Source of the DNA: Bryobacterales bacterium
GTDB taxonomy: Bacteria > Acidobacteriota > Terriglobia > Bryobacterales > UBA6623
Direction of reading: 5' to 3'
NCBI GenBank assembly: GCA_028819215.1
Contig: JAPPMG010000047.1
Span: forward strand, 1-59,379
Length of the DNA: 59,379 nucleotides
Shown here: one piece after another, positions 1-8,900 of the stretch
Layout: the number at the start of each line of letters is the position of its first letter
Position numbering within the stretch: the stretch's first letter is position 1
Made by a program: the position numbers and the translations under genes
Notes under the pieces: model-generated
What the model was told of the DNA's origin: nothing
Database searches by the model: none
Seen by the model: the letters and a program-made list of their open reading frames with translations, nothing else

Positions 1-33
1 AAGCAGAACTCAATCTCTCCGAAACGGCCTCAA

Positions 34-741
34 TCAGGACAAAAAAATGTTCCTGAGGTTCAGGGAGACCCGCTGGACAGTGTTGGCCACCTGTGCTATC
101 GAAAGGCCGTTGCGGCGCAGCTCCTCCTCGCTCAGTTCGATCGAGATTTCCCGGTCACGCGTGCCTAGGAGCCTCACTTGGGAGATTGACGGCAACTCCA
201 GCAATTCGCTACGTACTTGCTCGGCCGCGCGTCTCAGCTTGTCCTCGCCGGCCAGCGACGAGGACACTGCTAGGGTCATGACTTCGATATCTAGGCGATG
301 AAGCTCCACCTCCGGCCGCTCCGCGTTCAGAGGGGGGAAGTTCTCGATGCTGTCCACCGCGTTCTGGACATCGCGCAGGACCGTCCCAGAATCCGCAAAG
401 GTGGCCACCTCGACATCGATCCGACCGATGTCCTCGGTTGCCGTGGCCACGACCCGCTCGACGCCCGGCAGACCAATCACGCTCTGCTCGACACGGCGGT
501 TGATGTCCTGCTCCACCTCTTGGGCAGAGGAGCCCGGCGAACGCACGGTCACTCGAATCGATCGCAGATCGATGTCCGGATAGTTCTGTACAGCGAGTTG
601 CAACCCAGTAGCAAGCCCGCCGACGATGCCGACCAGCATCACCAGGTTGGCGGCAACGGGATTTCCTGCGAAGTAGGCGATCAGCCCCTTGTTCGAGGGA
701 TTCTCCGATCGCTCCGCGCCTTGGGATTCGGTGGTGCCCAT
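34..741 (-). pseudogene. RND efflux transporter, N-terminal fragment ending early
   Basis: This is the inner-membrane pump subunit of an AcrB/HAE1-like RND efflux system. The first membrane segment follows the GNPVAANL stretch, and the porter domain shows the familiar SPGSSAQEVEQ and GLPGVERV elements. RND pumps run about 1,000 residues. Here the frame hits TGA at 34-36, straight after VSLNL, a point where homologues continue for some 800 residues. The last six residues (RNIFLS) do not look like the family, so a frameshift in the T-run or an inserted element is likely. The start at 741 has a G-rich ribosome site in the 12-nt gap after the adaptor gene. The family call is firm. Whether the gene is broken or misread at the window edge is not settled. 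Confidence 0.7.
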
Positions 742-753
742 GGAAGCGCCCCC

Positions 754-1920
754 CTAGTCCGTCACCGCGACAGGTAGCCCTTCGCGAGCTCCGGGCACGG
801 TGCCGGAAACCACGCCCGCGCCGGCATCAAATGACCGGACCACCCAGCCTTCAGGCGTCCTCCCGAGAGTTTCCGGCTCGAACGACCTCAGCGCGCCTCC
901 CTTCACGACCCAGACCCTGCCGCGTTCCTGCAAGACCGATTCCGGAAGCACGTAAACGTCCCGGTACCTGGGTCCGTCGATGGCAACCTCGACGAACTCC
1001 CCCGGCACCGGCAGGGAGCTCGCGCGCGCATTGGCGGAGAATTTCAGAAACACCGTCGCCAGCCGTGTCCCGGGCGCGACCACCGACGAGACCCGCGCAA
1101 CTCTCGCTCTCCAAGACCCCATCTCTCCGGAGACCCGAGCGATTCTGCCTGCCACCGGGGCCAAGTAGTCTAGGTCCCGTGGCTCGATCGGTACGTTCAC
1201 TTGCAGCGCCGAGGGTCTGTACACAGCACCTAGGGCCGTTCGTCCGGCAAGATTGATCGGGCCGACCAGTTCACCCACCTCGACGTCCGAGCTCATCACG
1301 CGGCCGTCGTACGGCAAGGAGATGTTCGTGTCTTGGAGGCGGAGTTCCGCTAGCTTGAGGACGGCTCGCACCTTTTCCAGTTCCGCCTCCGCCTCGGCGA
1401 TCTTGGGCAGGCGGCGCACCCACTCTGACGCCTCGACGCCGGGATTCTCGAGAGCGAATTTCCTCGTGTCCTCCTCGCCTCTTGCCTTTTGGGCCCACAC
1501 TCGGGCCTCCGCTTCCCGGACGGCCATGGCTGCCGCCTCGACCTGCAATTCAAGCTTGGTGGGGTCGATCCGGATGAAGGTCTCGTCCGCAGCGAACGAG
1601 CCACCACTGCTGAACGTCGGCGAAACCCAGACCACGCGGCCTACGACCTCGGACACTACCGACGCCTTCTCTTCAAGCGTCACCGAACCGGTCAGTTCCA
1701 CCGTCAACGATTGCTCTGTAGAGGTCGGGCGAATCACCGTGACCGTCGGTCGGGCACTGTCCGGCGACACGTCGGGAAGTGCGCCTCGATCTATGCGGTC
1801 GGGTGCGCGGGCCAAGTAAAGCGCCACAGCGATCGCGCCAAGAACGAAGGCCACTTGGGCATAGCCCCACCATGAACGCTGGCTGGACGCACCCCTAGGG
1901 CTAGGAGATTCTTCGAGCAT
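754..1920 (-). CDS. RND efflux periplasmic adaptor (HlyD/MFP family)
   Basis: Membrane-fusion protein linking an RND pump to an outer-membrane channel. One N-terminal membrane anchor is followed by the split lipoyl domain (VVSEVVGRVVWVSP and later LPYDGRVMSSDVEVGELV), a helical hairpin rich in Ala, Glu and Arg between them, then beta-barrel and membrane-proximal regions. I chose the ATG at 1920 because AAAGGA lies 8 nt upstream. An in-frame ATG 39 nt earlier (1959) has no ribosome site. The gene is 12 nt upstream of the RND subunit, so the two form an operon leaving the window on the left. Substrate unknown; it could be drugs, lipids or the product of the nearby PKS locus, but nothing here shows which. 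Confidence 0.88.
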   Translation of the reverse strand: MLEESPSPRGASSQRSWWGYAQVAFVLGAIAVALYLARAPDRIDRGALPDVSPDSARPTVTVIRPTSTEQSLTVELTGSVTLEEKASVVSEVVGRVVWVSPTFSSGGSFAADETFIRIDPTKLELQVEAAAMAVREAEARVWAQKARGEEDTRKFALENPGVEASEWVRRLPKIAEAEAELEKVRAVLKLAELRLQDTNISLPYDGRVMSSDVEVGELVGPINLAGRTALGAVYRPSALQVNVPIEPRDLDYLAPVAGRIARVSGEMGSWRARVARVSSVVAPGTRLATVFLKFSANARASSLPVPGEFVEVAIDGPRYRDVYVLPESVLQERGRVWVVKGGALRSFEPETLGRTPEGWVVRSFDAGAGVVSGTVPGAREGLPVAVTD

Positions 1921-1999
1921 TTTGAGATCCTTTCGTATGTAAGGTGAATTTCGATTCATAGACTATACCAGCAAGGTAGTCTTGATCGTTTCGGATTCT

Positions 2000-2161
2000 G
2001 ACTACCACCTGCTAACGGACTGCTCCGAGACGGTGCGCTCGAGTTGGCAAAAGCATGATTGATCGTCTGCGGAGCACGAACCGCCTGGGATATCACCGGT
2101 GGAGGCGCTGAATGCGGACGCGGAACTCGCACATCGAGTTTGCCGCCCGAATCGGAAAGAC
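2000..2161 (+). repeat. Diverged direct repeat, copy A (PKS-leader-like)
   Basis: About 160 bp resembling 5751-5904. The best block, 2067-2159 against 5811-5903, is 93 nt with 77 identities by eye (83%). Both copies keep the same frame ending in STNRLG(Y/F)HRW, then TGA, then a start codon (ATG at 2112 here, GTG at 5856) leading into RTRNSH(I/M)EFAA. Several differences are synonymous in that frame. Copy A is followed by nitroreductase debris instead of a PKS. Its downstream frame stops at about 2234. Confidence 0.7.
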
Positions 2162-2584
2162 CTCTCGCGCCTTGGCGGGGACCATTCCGGCCATCTATGC
2201 ACGTAGATCCCCCGCCTCGTTGCCTCGAAGGTGAGGGTCGCCGAGGCCAGTCCGAGGTCGTGCCGGGCAATCCGGTCGGGCCTGTCGTTCCGGGAGAAGG
2301 TCTGTCGGACGTAACCGCGGGCAACCACGGGCGTCTCTTGCCCACGTCCGGTTGCCGCCTTCGAGCAGACAACACAAGACTCCCTCGAACTCCTCGATCC
2401 GGTCACGCGTCGCAACCGCACAGTGCCACGGCGGCTCGTTGAACGACGACGCAGCCCAGCGAACTGACTCGAATAGGCGGAGCAGGTCCTCTCGCGGAAT
2501 CAGGCGGTTGGAGCAGCAATAGGGGCTCCACCGGCTTGAGATCACTTCGTGGATGGGGTAGTCCGGGGAAGCGCCCTTGGGCAT
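2160..2584 (-). pseudogene. Nitroreductase-family pseudogene
   Basis: Remnant of an FMN-dependent nitroreductase. From 2584 the frame reads DYPIHEVISSRWSP, then VRWAASSFNEPPWHCAVATR, the usual N-terminal FMN-binding pattern. Near 2330-2345 the similarity moves to another frame, which carries RQTFSRNDRPD and HDLGLASATLTFEATRRGI, the typical second half. A further shift or loss follows near 2170, where the sequence meets repeat copy A. Intact members are about 190-200 residues. At least one frameshift makes this nonfunctional as read. The family assignment rests on both halves appearing in the right order. Confidence 0.75.
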
Positions 2585-2701
2585 TTCCCGAGCCTACAAG
2601 TGCGACTGCAACGTCCTGCCGAATCGCGCCCGCAGAGACTCTCTTGCCCCCGCTCGGACGGTAGGCGCTCGGCTATACTTGCGGCCGGCTTATTGCACCG
2701 C

Positions 2702-4165
2702 ATGAGTTCGTTGGACTACGCCGTGGTTGCCGTCTACCTCCTCGCGGTGGTCTGGATCGGGGGGCGGCTGGGATCCGGCCAAGGATCGCTGAAGGCGTTC
2801 TTTCTGGGCGGGCGTACGATCCCTTGGTGGGCCGCGGCCTGTTCCGGAATTGCCACCATGGTCAGCGCGATCGGCTTCATCGGTGGGCCGAGCCAAGCTT
2901 TCGCGTCCGACTGGACCTATTTGCAGGCGAGGTTCGCTTGGCCGGTCGCGATCGTGGTAGCTTGCATCCTTTTCATCCCGCTTTTTCACAAGCTGGAAGT
3001 CTTCACCGCCTACGAATACCTGGAAAAGCGGTTCGATAGGAAAACCCGGCTTCTGGCCGCGGCAGTATTCATCTTCCTGAAGTGCAGCTACACCGCCGTG
3101 GCAATCTATGCTCCGGCAATCGTCGTGTCCCAGATGACCGGTCTGCCTGCGGAATGGGTCTGTCTCGGAATCGGCGGGGTGACGACCCTATACACGTCAG
3201 TAGGCGGGATGCGAGCCGTTATCTGGACTGACACAGCCCAGTTCCTCGTGCTGTTGGCGGGCCTGATCGCAGCCCTCTACTACGTAGTTTCCAGCGTTGA
3301 CGGCGGCTTCACGGAGATCATGGCCGAGGCGGGAACCGCCGGAAAGCTGCAATTCCTGGACTGGTCGACGAGCTTTGAAACCGAATTCACCGTTTGGGGA
3401 TGCCTGATCGGAGGCACTTTCTACCTGCTCAGTCAGTACGTGGTAGACCAGGCAGAGTTGCAGCGGTTTCTCACGACCTCGTCGGTACGGGGCAGCCAGC
3501 AGGCGCTCACTTCCACGATGGTGTTCACTTCCCTTTATGGGCTCTTCGTGTTCTTTATTGGCAGTGCGCTGTATGTGTATTACACGCAGCAGCCGACCCA
3601 GGTGGCCTTCGAAATGGACCCTGACCGCGTGTTCCCGATGTTCATTCTGGAACAACTGCCCTCCGGCCTGCGCGGTCTTCTTCTCGCGGGCATCTTTGCG
3701 GCCGCAATGTCGACGGTCAGCTCGATTCTCAATTCGCTGGCGACTGTCGCGGTCCGCGATATGCTCCAGCCGGTCGCACGCTCTGCTGGCTCGGTCAACG
3801 TTGCAAGGTGGGCGACTTTGGCCTTCGGCTGCGTGGCGACGGCTCTTTCGCTGCGTGCCGGATCCTTCGGAACGATTCTTATCGCGCAGGGCAAGATCCG
3901 AAACTTCTTCGGAGGGAGTCTGGTTGGGGTGTTCATGCTCGGTCTGCTGAATCCCCGCGCCAACGCACGTGGAGGGTTCTGGAGCATTGTTGTCTCCTTT
4001 GCTGCAACCGCTACCCTTGCTACGGCAACTGACGTGTCATGGATGTGGTACGGGGTGTTCTCGGCCGCGGTCGCGTACCTCGTGGGGAGTGTTGTCAGCC
4101 GTTCCGCGGATCCTCCCGGCGAGTATCATCTAGATGGCCTGGTCTGGCGACGCACGAATGGCTAG
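2702..4165 (+). CDS. Sodium:solute symporter (SSS family)
   Basis: Sodium-driven uptake permease of 487 residues with 12-14 hydrophobic segments. Family marks are the early GGRTIPWWAAACSGIATM region, the AYEYLEKRFDR loop after the third segment, and the signature stretch GIFAAAMSTVSSILNSLATV near residue 340. The frame is open from 2549, but the ATG at 2702 begins directly with the first membrane helix and the upstream part looks non-protein. A TATACT hexamer at 2674-2679 could be the -10. The next gene overlaps the stop codon, so substrate and neighbours probably belong together. Sugars or organic acids are likely cargo; the sequence does not say which. Confidence 0.9.
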   Translation: MSSLDYAVVAVYLLAVVWIGGRLGSGQGSLKAFFLGGRTIPWWAAACSGIATMVSAIGFIGGPSQAFASDWTYLQARFAWPVAIVVACILFIPLFHKLEVFTAYEYLEKRFDRKTRLLAAAVFIFLKCSYTAVAIYAPAIVVSQMTGLPAEWVCLGIGGVTTLYTSVGGMRAVIWTDTAQFLVLLAGLIAALYYVVSSVDGGFTEIMAEAGTAGKLQFLDWSTSFETEFTVWGCLIGGTFYLLSQYVVDQAELQRFLTTSSVRGSQQALTSTMVFTSLYGLFVFFIGSALYVYYTQQPTQVAFEMDPDRVFPMFILEQLPSGLRGLLLAGIFAAAMSTVSSILNSLATVAVRDMLQPVARSAGSVNVARWATLAFGCVATALSLRAGSFGTILIAQGKIRNFFGGSLVGVFMLGLLNPRANARGGFWSIVVSFAATATLATATDVSWMWYGVFSAAVAYLVGSVVSRSADPPGEYHLDGLVWRRTNG

Positions 4166-5105
4166 TTGTCCCCAGAGTCTGGACGGGCGGTCCCGTTGGG
4201 ACGCACGGCTGAGCAAGTACAACCCGCTCTCGCGGATCCTCTACTTCGATGACTTCGACGAGGGCATGAACGGCTGGTGCGAACTGGTCGGCAACCATGC
4301 CGGAGACCTCGATCAGATCCGGCCCATCGCGAAGGACTTCCGGCCTCCTCAGCTGAGTAGCTGCACGTTCTTCGACATCGGAACTCACGGCTCCGTGGAC
4401 GGCACCTATTCGCTGAAGTTGGCCACCCGTCCCCAGCGGAACCACCTCGCGATCGCGATCAAGCGGATGACGTACGCAGTGCGCGGGCTCGTGCAGTTCG
4501 AGACCTATGTGACCTTCAAGTCCGAGCTGATTCCTGAAGGTGAGCGCGCGTTTCAGTGGGAAGACGGTCCTCGCTGGGACGGAAACGTCGCTCCGTCCGA
4601 GCGGCACTTCGGCGAGTTCACGTTCTCGAACGACATCTGTGTCGGCGAGACGGGACCCCGCTGTCACGGTGTCGTTCGCTACCGCAATGCGGACCCCGAC
4701 GGCAATCTGGTGCAGAAGTGGGTGTATCCGACTTCCGTTGAGCCGACCACCAAGATGGACCGTCTGGGCCTCATCGCGAGCGATACCCGGCCGGACTTCT
4801 TCGCGGTCAGCCCGGCGGACTGGCGGGAAATCCCGGGCGGTCGGCAACCGCTTTGCTTTAACGAAACCGCATCTAAGGTCAACTGGCACTACGTACGCTG
4901 GCTCTTCGATCTCGAGTCCCTGCGCACGCTGGAATTCCAATGCAACGACCTGTGCATGGACATGCGGGACGTCGCGGTACCCACCCACGATGAGGAGTAC
5001 CGCGGCATTGCGAATCTTCTCAACCTGTACGTCGCCGTTCGGACTCACGTGAACGTACGGAACTTCCTGTATCTGGACTCCGCGTTGGTGTCGGTGGACT
5101 GGTAG
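4158..5105 (+). CDS. Uncharacterised protein in the symporter operon (possibly DUF6772-type)
   Basis: About 315 residues, no signal peptide or membrane segment seen. It is rich in aromatic and acidic residues with motifs such as LYFDDFDEGMNGWCEL, FFDIGTHGSVDGTYSLKLAT and NWHYVRWLFDLESL, which suggest a beta-sandwich fold like carbohydrate-binding modules. I recall similar proteins as an uncharacterised family, but the DUF number is from memory. The ATG at 4158 overlaps the symporter's TAG; an in-frame ATG at 4134 is also possible. The next gene starts on its own stop codon. Context suggests a cytoplasmic partner in handling the imported solute, perhaps a glycan fragment. This is inference. 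Confidence 0.6.
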   Translation: MASCPQSLDGRSRWDARLSKYNPLSRILYFDDFDEGMNGWCELVGNHAGDLDQIRPIAKDFRPPQLSSCTFFDIGTHGSVDGTYSLKLATRPQRNHLAIAIKRMTYAVRGLVQFETYVTFKSELIPEGERAFQWEDGPRWDGNVAPSERHFGEFTFSNDICVGETGPRCHGVVRYRNADPDGNLVQKWVYPTSVEPTTKMDRLGLIASDTRPDFFAVSPADWREIPGGRQPLCFNETASKVNWHYVRWLFDLESLRTLEFQCNDLCMDMRDVAVPTHDEEYRGIANLLNLYVAVRTHVNVRNFLYLDSALVSVDW

Positions 5106-5440
5106 TGCTGCGACGATCCTTCACCGCAGTCCTCGAGAAGGGATCCACATTTCGAGGGGAGTTCCGCACCGAACCCTACGAGACGGGCTGGGCGCGCGAG
5201 GCGCGATGGTTCGTTCGGGTTCTCCGCGCGGACGAGGGAGTGGGGCTGCACTTGGTCCCCCAGGTCTCTCCGGACGGTGGCGAGTGGTGCGACGAGGGCT
5301 CCGGTTCCGTGCGACTGCAAGGCGTTGGCCTCGTCTCCATGCCGTTGGTGAACTTCGGTTCGTGGCTGCGGCTCCGCGGGACGACGACGGGCCGGGCCGG
5401 ATCGGTAACGGTTCTGATCTACCTGGCACTCAAGGAATGA
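5105..5440 (+). CDS. Small uncharacterised protein, third gene of the symporter operon
   Basis: 111 residues starting at a GTG that shares one base with the preceding TAG (ggtagTG). Arg-, Gly- and Val-rich with alternating hydrophobic residues (WFVRVLRADEG, SVTVLIYLAL), consistent with an all-beta fold. There are no membrane segments or recognisable catalytic motifs. The tight stop-start overlap and shared strand are the main reasons to believe it is real and translated with its neighbour. Function unknown. Confidence 0.5.
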   Translation: MLRRSFTAVLEKGSTFRGEFRTEPYETGWAREARWFVRVLRADEGVGLHLVPQVSPDGGEWCDEGSGSVRLQGVGLVSMPLVNFGSWLRLRGTTTGRAGSVTVLIYLALKE

Positions 5441-5694
5441 CATGCGCGCACTCAGAACCGATCGCTGGTTCCTTGCTGAGGTTGGATTCAAATCGCGAGG
5501 GGTCTGAGGAGAACAACGATGCTACCTGCCACAGCGATCGGAATGCAGTGCGCTTCGGGCTGATCTCCGGCTGCTGGGCGGTGAGGCTCAACGCTTTGGC
5601 CCACCCTGCCCCGAGACAAGGAACCTAGGGGTTTACTATAGTCAAGTGATCGATCGGATCGACAGAAAGATCTGATCGCATTCCTGACTTCGTA

Positions 5695-5706
5695 GTTACC
5701 GGTAAC
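5695..5706. promoter_or_regulatory. Perfect 12-bp palindrome upstream of the PKS
   Basis: GTTACCGGTAAC is a perfect palindrome, 2 bp before a TTGAAT hexamer (5708-5713). It sits in the 298-bp space between the symporter operon and the PKS leader frame, placed where a dimeric repressor or activator could act. No regulator gene is adjacent, so the binding protein is unknown. Confidence 0.4.
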
Positions 5707-5707
5707 G

Positions 5708-5734
5708 TTGAATACGAGACTGGTGCAATAGGAT
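5708..5734 (+). promoter_or_regulatory. Candidate promoter of the PKS locus
   Basis: TTGAAT (5708-5713) and TAGGAT (5729-5734) are separated by 15 bp, shorter than the ideal 17. An ATG opening the 38-codon leader frame follows the -10 by only 4 nt (5739). The rest of 5441-5694 shows no gene; it holds GATC-rich sequence near 5647-5677. Confidence 0.35.
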
Positions 5735-5738
5735 CGAT

Positions 5739-5855
5739 ATGGAGCATTATCACTACGGCCCGCTAGCCGGCTGGTCCGAGCTAGAGCGTTTGAGCTGCAA
5801 GCAGCATGGTCCGCGAAGTACGAACCGGCTTGGATTCCACCGGTGGGGCAGCTGA
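5739..5855 (+). CDS. 38-codon leader reading frame abutting the PKS start
   Basis: ATG at 5739 opens a frame of 38 codons (MEHYHYGPLAGWSELE..., ending FHRWGS) closed by TGA at 5853-5855. The next codon is the GTG at 5856 that opens the PKS in the same frame. A matching arrangement occurs in repeat copy A (frame 2055-2111, TGA, then ATG at 2112), with largely synonymous differences around STNRLG. That hints at selection on the peptide or on the stop-start junction. It resembles no leader peptide I know; it might couple translation, or be only a repeat by-product. Confidence 0.35.
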   Translation: MEHYHYGPLAGWSELERLSCKQHGPRSTNRLGFHRWGS

Positions 5856-5904
5856 GTGCGTACGAGGAACTCGCACATGGAGTTTGCCGCCGGAACCGGA
5901 AAGG
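5751..5904 (+). repeat. Diverged direct repeat, copy B (PKS leader and start)
   Basis: Partner of 2000-2161, in the same orientation. This copy spans most of the leader frame and the first 16 or so codons of the PKS. The two copies bracket the nitroreductase relic and the symporter operon (about 3.6 kb), so one may mark an old duplication or the edge of an insertion. Confidence 0.7.
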
Positions 5905-8900
5905 ACGTGGCGTCGGGGGATGAATCTGCGCCCCGGATGCCCGTGGCCGTTGTGGGTTACAGCTACCGCATGCCCGGGGGGATCCGTTCTGACGACGAGT
6001 TCTGGCGCCTACTGAGCGAACGCGAGATCGTCCAAGAACCGATCACCGACCGCTACGGCAGGGGCTACGGGCCCATCGGTGAGTTTTCCGGCCCGGGTCG
6101 GTTTGCCAGCCCTTACGAGGGGCTGATCCGCGATGACGCGGAAAAGCTATTCGATCGCAGCCTCTTCGGCCTGTCCCAAAACGAGATGGCGTTGATGGAT
6201 CCCCAGATAAGGATGCTGTTGACCTGCTCCTGGGAGACCTTTGAACGGTGCGGTTGGGATCTGCATTCATTGCGCAATAGTCGAACCGGCATATTCATCG
6301 GTGCCCAGACCCCGCCGGCGGCCAGCTGGCGGCCGATGCGAGGGGCTTCGCAGTTCGATGTGACGAGCATCAGCGTGGCCATGCTGGCCAACCGTATCTC
6401 CTATCACTTCAATCTGATGGGACCGTCGACCACTTATTGCACGGCCTGTTCGGCAAGCCTGACGGCCCTGCACGCTGCGATGAACGCGTTCCGCTGCGGC
6501 GATTGCGAGCAGGCCGTTGTTGGCTCCGTCAATTACTTGGGAACAACAAGGCTAAGCGCTTCCTTCAATGCATTGGGCGTGATCAGCCCGGACGGCAAGT
6601 GCCATTCCTTCGACGCGGAGGCCAACGGCTACATGCGCTCCGAAGGCGCGTTTGCCATTGCGATCAAACCACTGTGGGCGGCCGAACGAGACGGCGACCG
6701 CATATGCGCTGTCATTGAGGCGACCGCAGTGAATGCGGCTGGCGCCGCCGATGACAGCGCCGGCCTCTCTCAGGGCCGCTACATCACCGCGCCCACCCGC
6801 CACGCGCAGGTGGAACTCATGCAACAAGCCTGCGCCCGGGCGGGGCGCGACCCACAAGAATTCGACTATATCGAGGCTCATGCGACCGGCACTATCGTCG
6901 GTGACCGGGTCGAGGGAAACGCGATTGCGACGGCGTTCGGAGGTGTTGCCCGCGACGTTCCGCTGCGCGTCTCGAGCGTCAAGAGCAATGTCGGCCATAT
7001 GGAAGCCGCCGCGTTCCACTGCGCACTGCTCAAAGTCATTCTGATGATGCAGCGCCGCACGTTTGCCCCGACTTCCAAGAATTTCCTGGTCCCCAATCCG
7101 GAGATCGACTTCGACTGGTGCCCGATGCAAGTGCAGACCTCCTGCGAGCCCTTTCCCGACCGCCCTGTGCTGGTCGGGATCAACTCGTTCGGTTTCGGTG
7201 GCGCCAACGGGCACTGCGTGGTGAGCGAATACCGCCCGTCACGGCCGATCAGCCGCTCGGTGCCGCTGGCCCCGGAAGCCGGCTTCATGATTCCGCTGTC
7301 CGCCCGCACGTCACAGGCCTTGGCCCGAAGTGCGGAGTCACTGCGGGACACGCTGAGCGAACGGGAGGTCGACCTCTATACCCTAGCCGCGAATCTCGGC
7401 CGTCGCCGCACTCATTTCGCCGCGCGCACTTCCTTTGCCGTTATGAACCGGGAGGAGTTGGCTGCGGCGTTGGATGCATTTGTCCGAGACCCGGCGCCGG
7501 TCGCCACGGCGGAAGAAGGCCACGGTGGACTAGCCATGGTGTTCTCCGGCCAAGGCACGCAGTGGGCGGGGTGCGGGCGCGAGCTCTACGAGGCCGAACC
7601 GACCTTTCGGCGCGCGATCGATGGCATTGAGGAACACTGGCGGAGCCACTCCGACATCTCGTTGCGGGAAGCCTGCTTCTTGGCTCCACAAGAGCAGCTC
7701 AACGAAGTCCGCTTGGCCCAGCCTGTGATTTTCATGATCCAGTGCGCGCTGGTGGAGCTCCTCAAGACTTGGGGCGTCTATCCCGATTGCGTAGTGGGGC
7801 ACAGCTCCGGCGAGGTTGCCGCCGCATACGCGTCTGGGGCTCTGTCCCTCGCCGAAGCGACCCGGCTGGTATTTCATCGCGCCACCTTGCAGCAGGGCAC
7901 AGCGGGGTCCGGCCGATTGCTGGCCATCGGCCTTGACCGTACGGGCGTGGAGGAAGTGCTCCACTCCCTAGGTGTGTCCTTTCGGTCCGGAGAAGACGGG
8001 GATCGCGGGCAAGCAGCGGTCGAGATCGCATGCGAGAACGCACCCGCCAACACTGTCATCTGCGGAAAGGAAGCTGCCTTGCGACCCGTGATGGAGGAAC
8101 TTGACCGCCACCGCCTGCAGAACCTCTTGCTGCCCGGAAACATCGCCTTCCACTCCAGCGCCATGGAACCGATCCGGGATGCCACGTTGGCGGCCCTGTC
8201 GTTCTTGGACCATTGCGGATCCGACCCCGACGTACCCTTCGTCTCATCGGTCACAGGCGAAGTCACGACTCGCCTAGACAGCGCCTATTGGTGGTCGAAT
8301 ATCCGCCAGCCCGTTCGATTTGCAGCGGCGATGGAAACCGTTCAGCGCGAATACCGCCCCGATGCGGTGCTCGAAATCGCCCCGCACTGCTCACTGCAAC
8401 CCACTATCGCGCAGTGCCTGGAAGGCAACGTCCGGAAGCCAGCCTGCCTTCAGACCCTGGTGCGGGACGGCGATGCCCGCCGCGACTTTCAGGAGGCCCT
8501 TGGCTCTCTGTTCAGAGCTGGCGTCGCGCTCGACTTCGCCGCTCAGTATCCCCGGACCGAGCCGATCGCCCACCTCCTTCCAGGCCATCCAAGGGAAGAG
8601 CAAGCGACGATCGATCCCATGGTTGACAACGAGATGTTTGTCCGGCAGGGCGAGTACTCGCACGGTCCGTTGGTAGGCCACAAGGTCCCCTGCGACCACA
8701 TGCTGTTCGAAGCCCGGCTCTCGGAAAAGGACTTTCCGTGGCTGGCGGACCATCGCGTGCACCATGCGGCGATCATGCCGGCGGCCGGCTACATCGAGCT
8801 GATCCTAGAAGCGCTCGAGGGTGCTTCTGTGTACTTCGAAGTACTCGAGTTCCTGCAGCCCTGTCCCATCCCGAAACTGGCGGTGCGGCTACAAACAGCC

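Noticed and set aside
1956..2442. Overlapping open frames on both strands around 2 kb as separate genes
   Set aside because: They are explained by the frameshifted nitroreductase relic and the repeat copy.
4095..5048. 317-residue minus-strand frame opposite the symporter-operon gene
   Set aside because: It mirrors a well-supported plus-strand gene, has no recognisable domain and composition typical of antisense frames in high-GC DNA.
5853..5855. TGA between leader and PKS as a selenocysteine codon extending the PKS
   Set aside because: A start codon (GTG) follows immediately, no SECIS-like hairpin was recognised after it, and PKSs do not need this extension.
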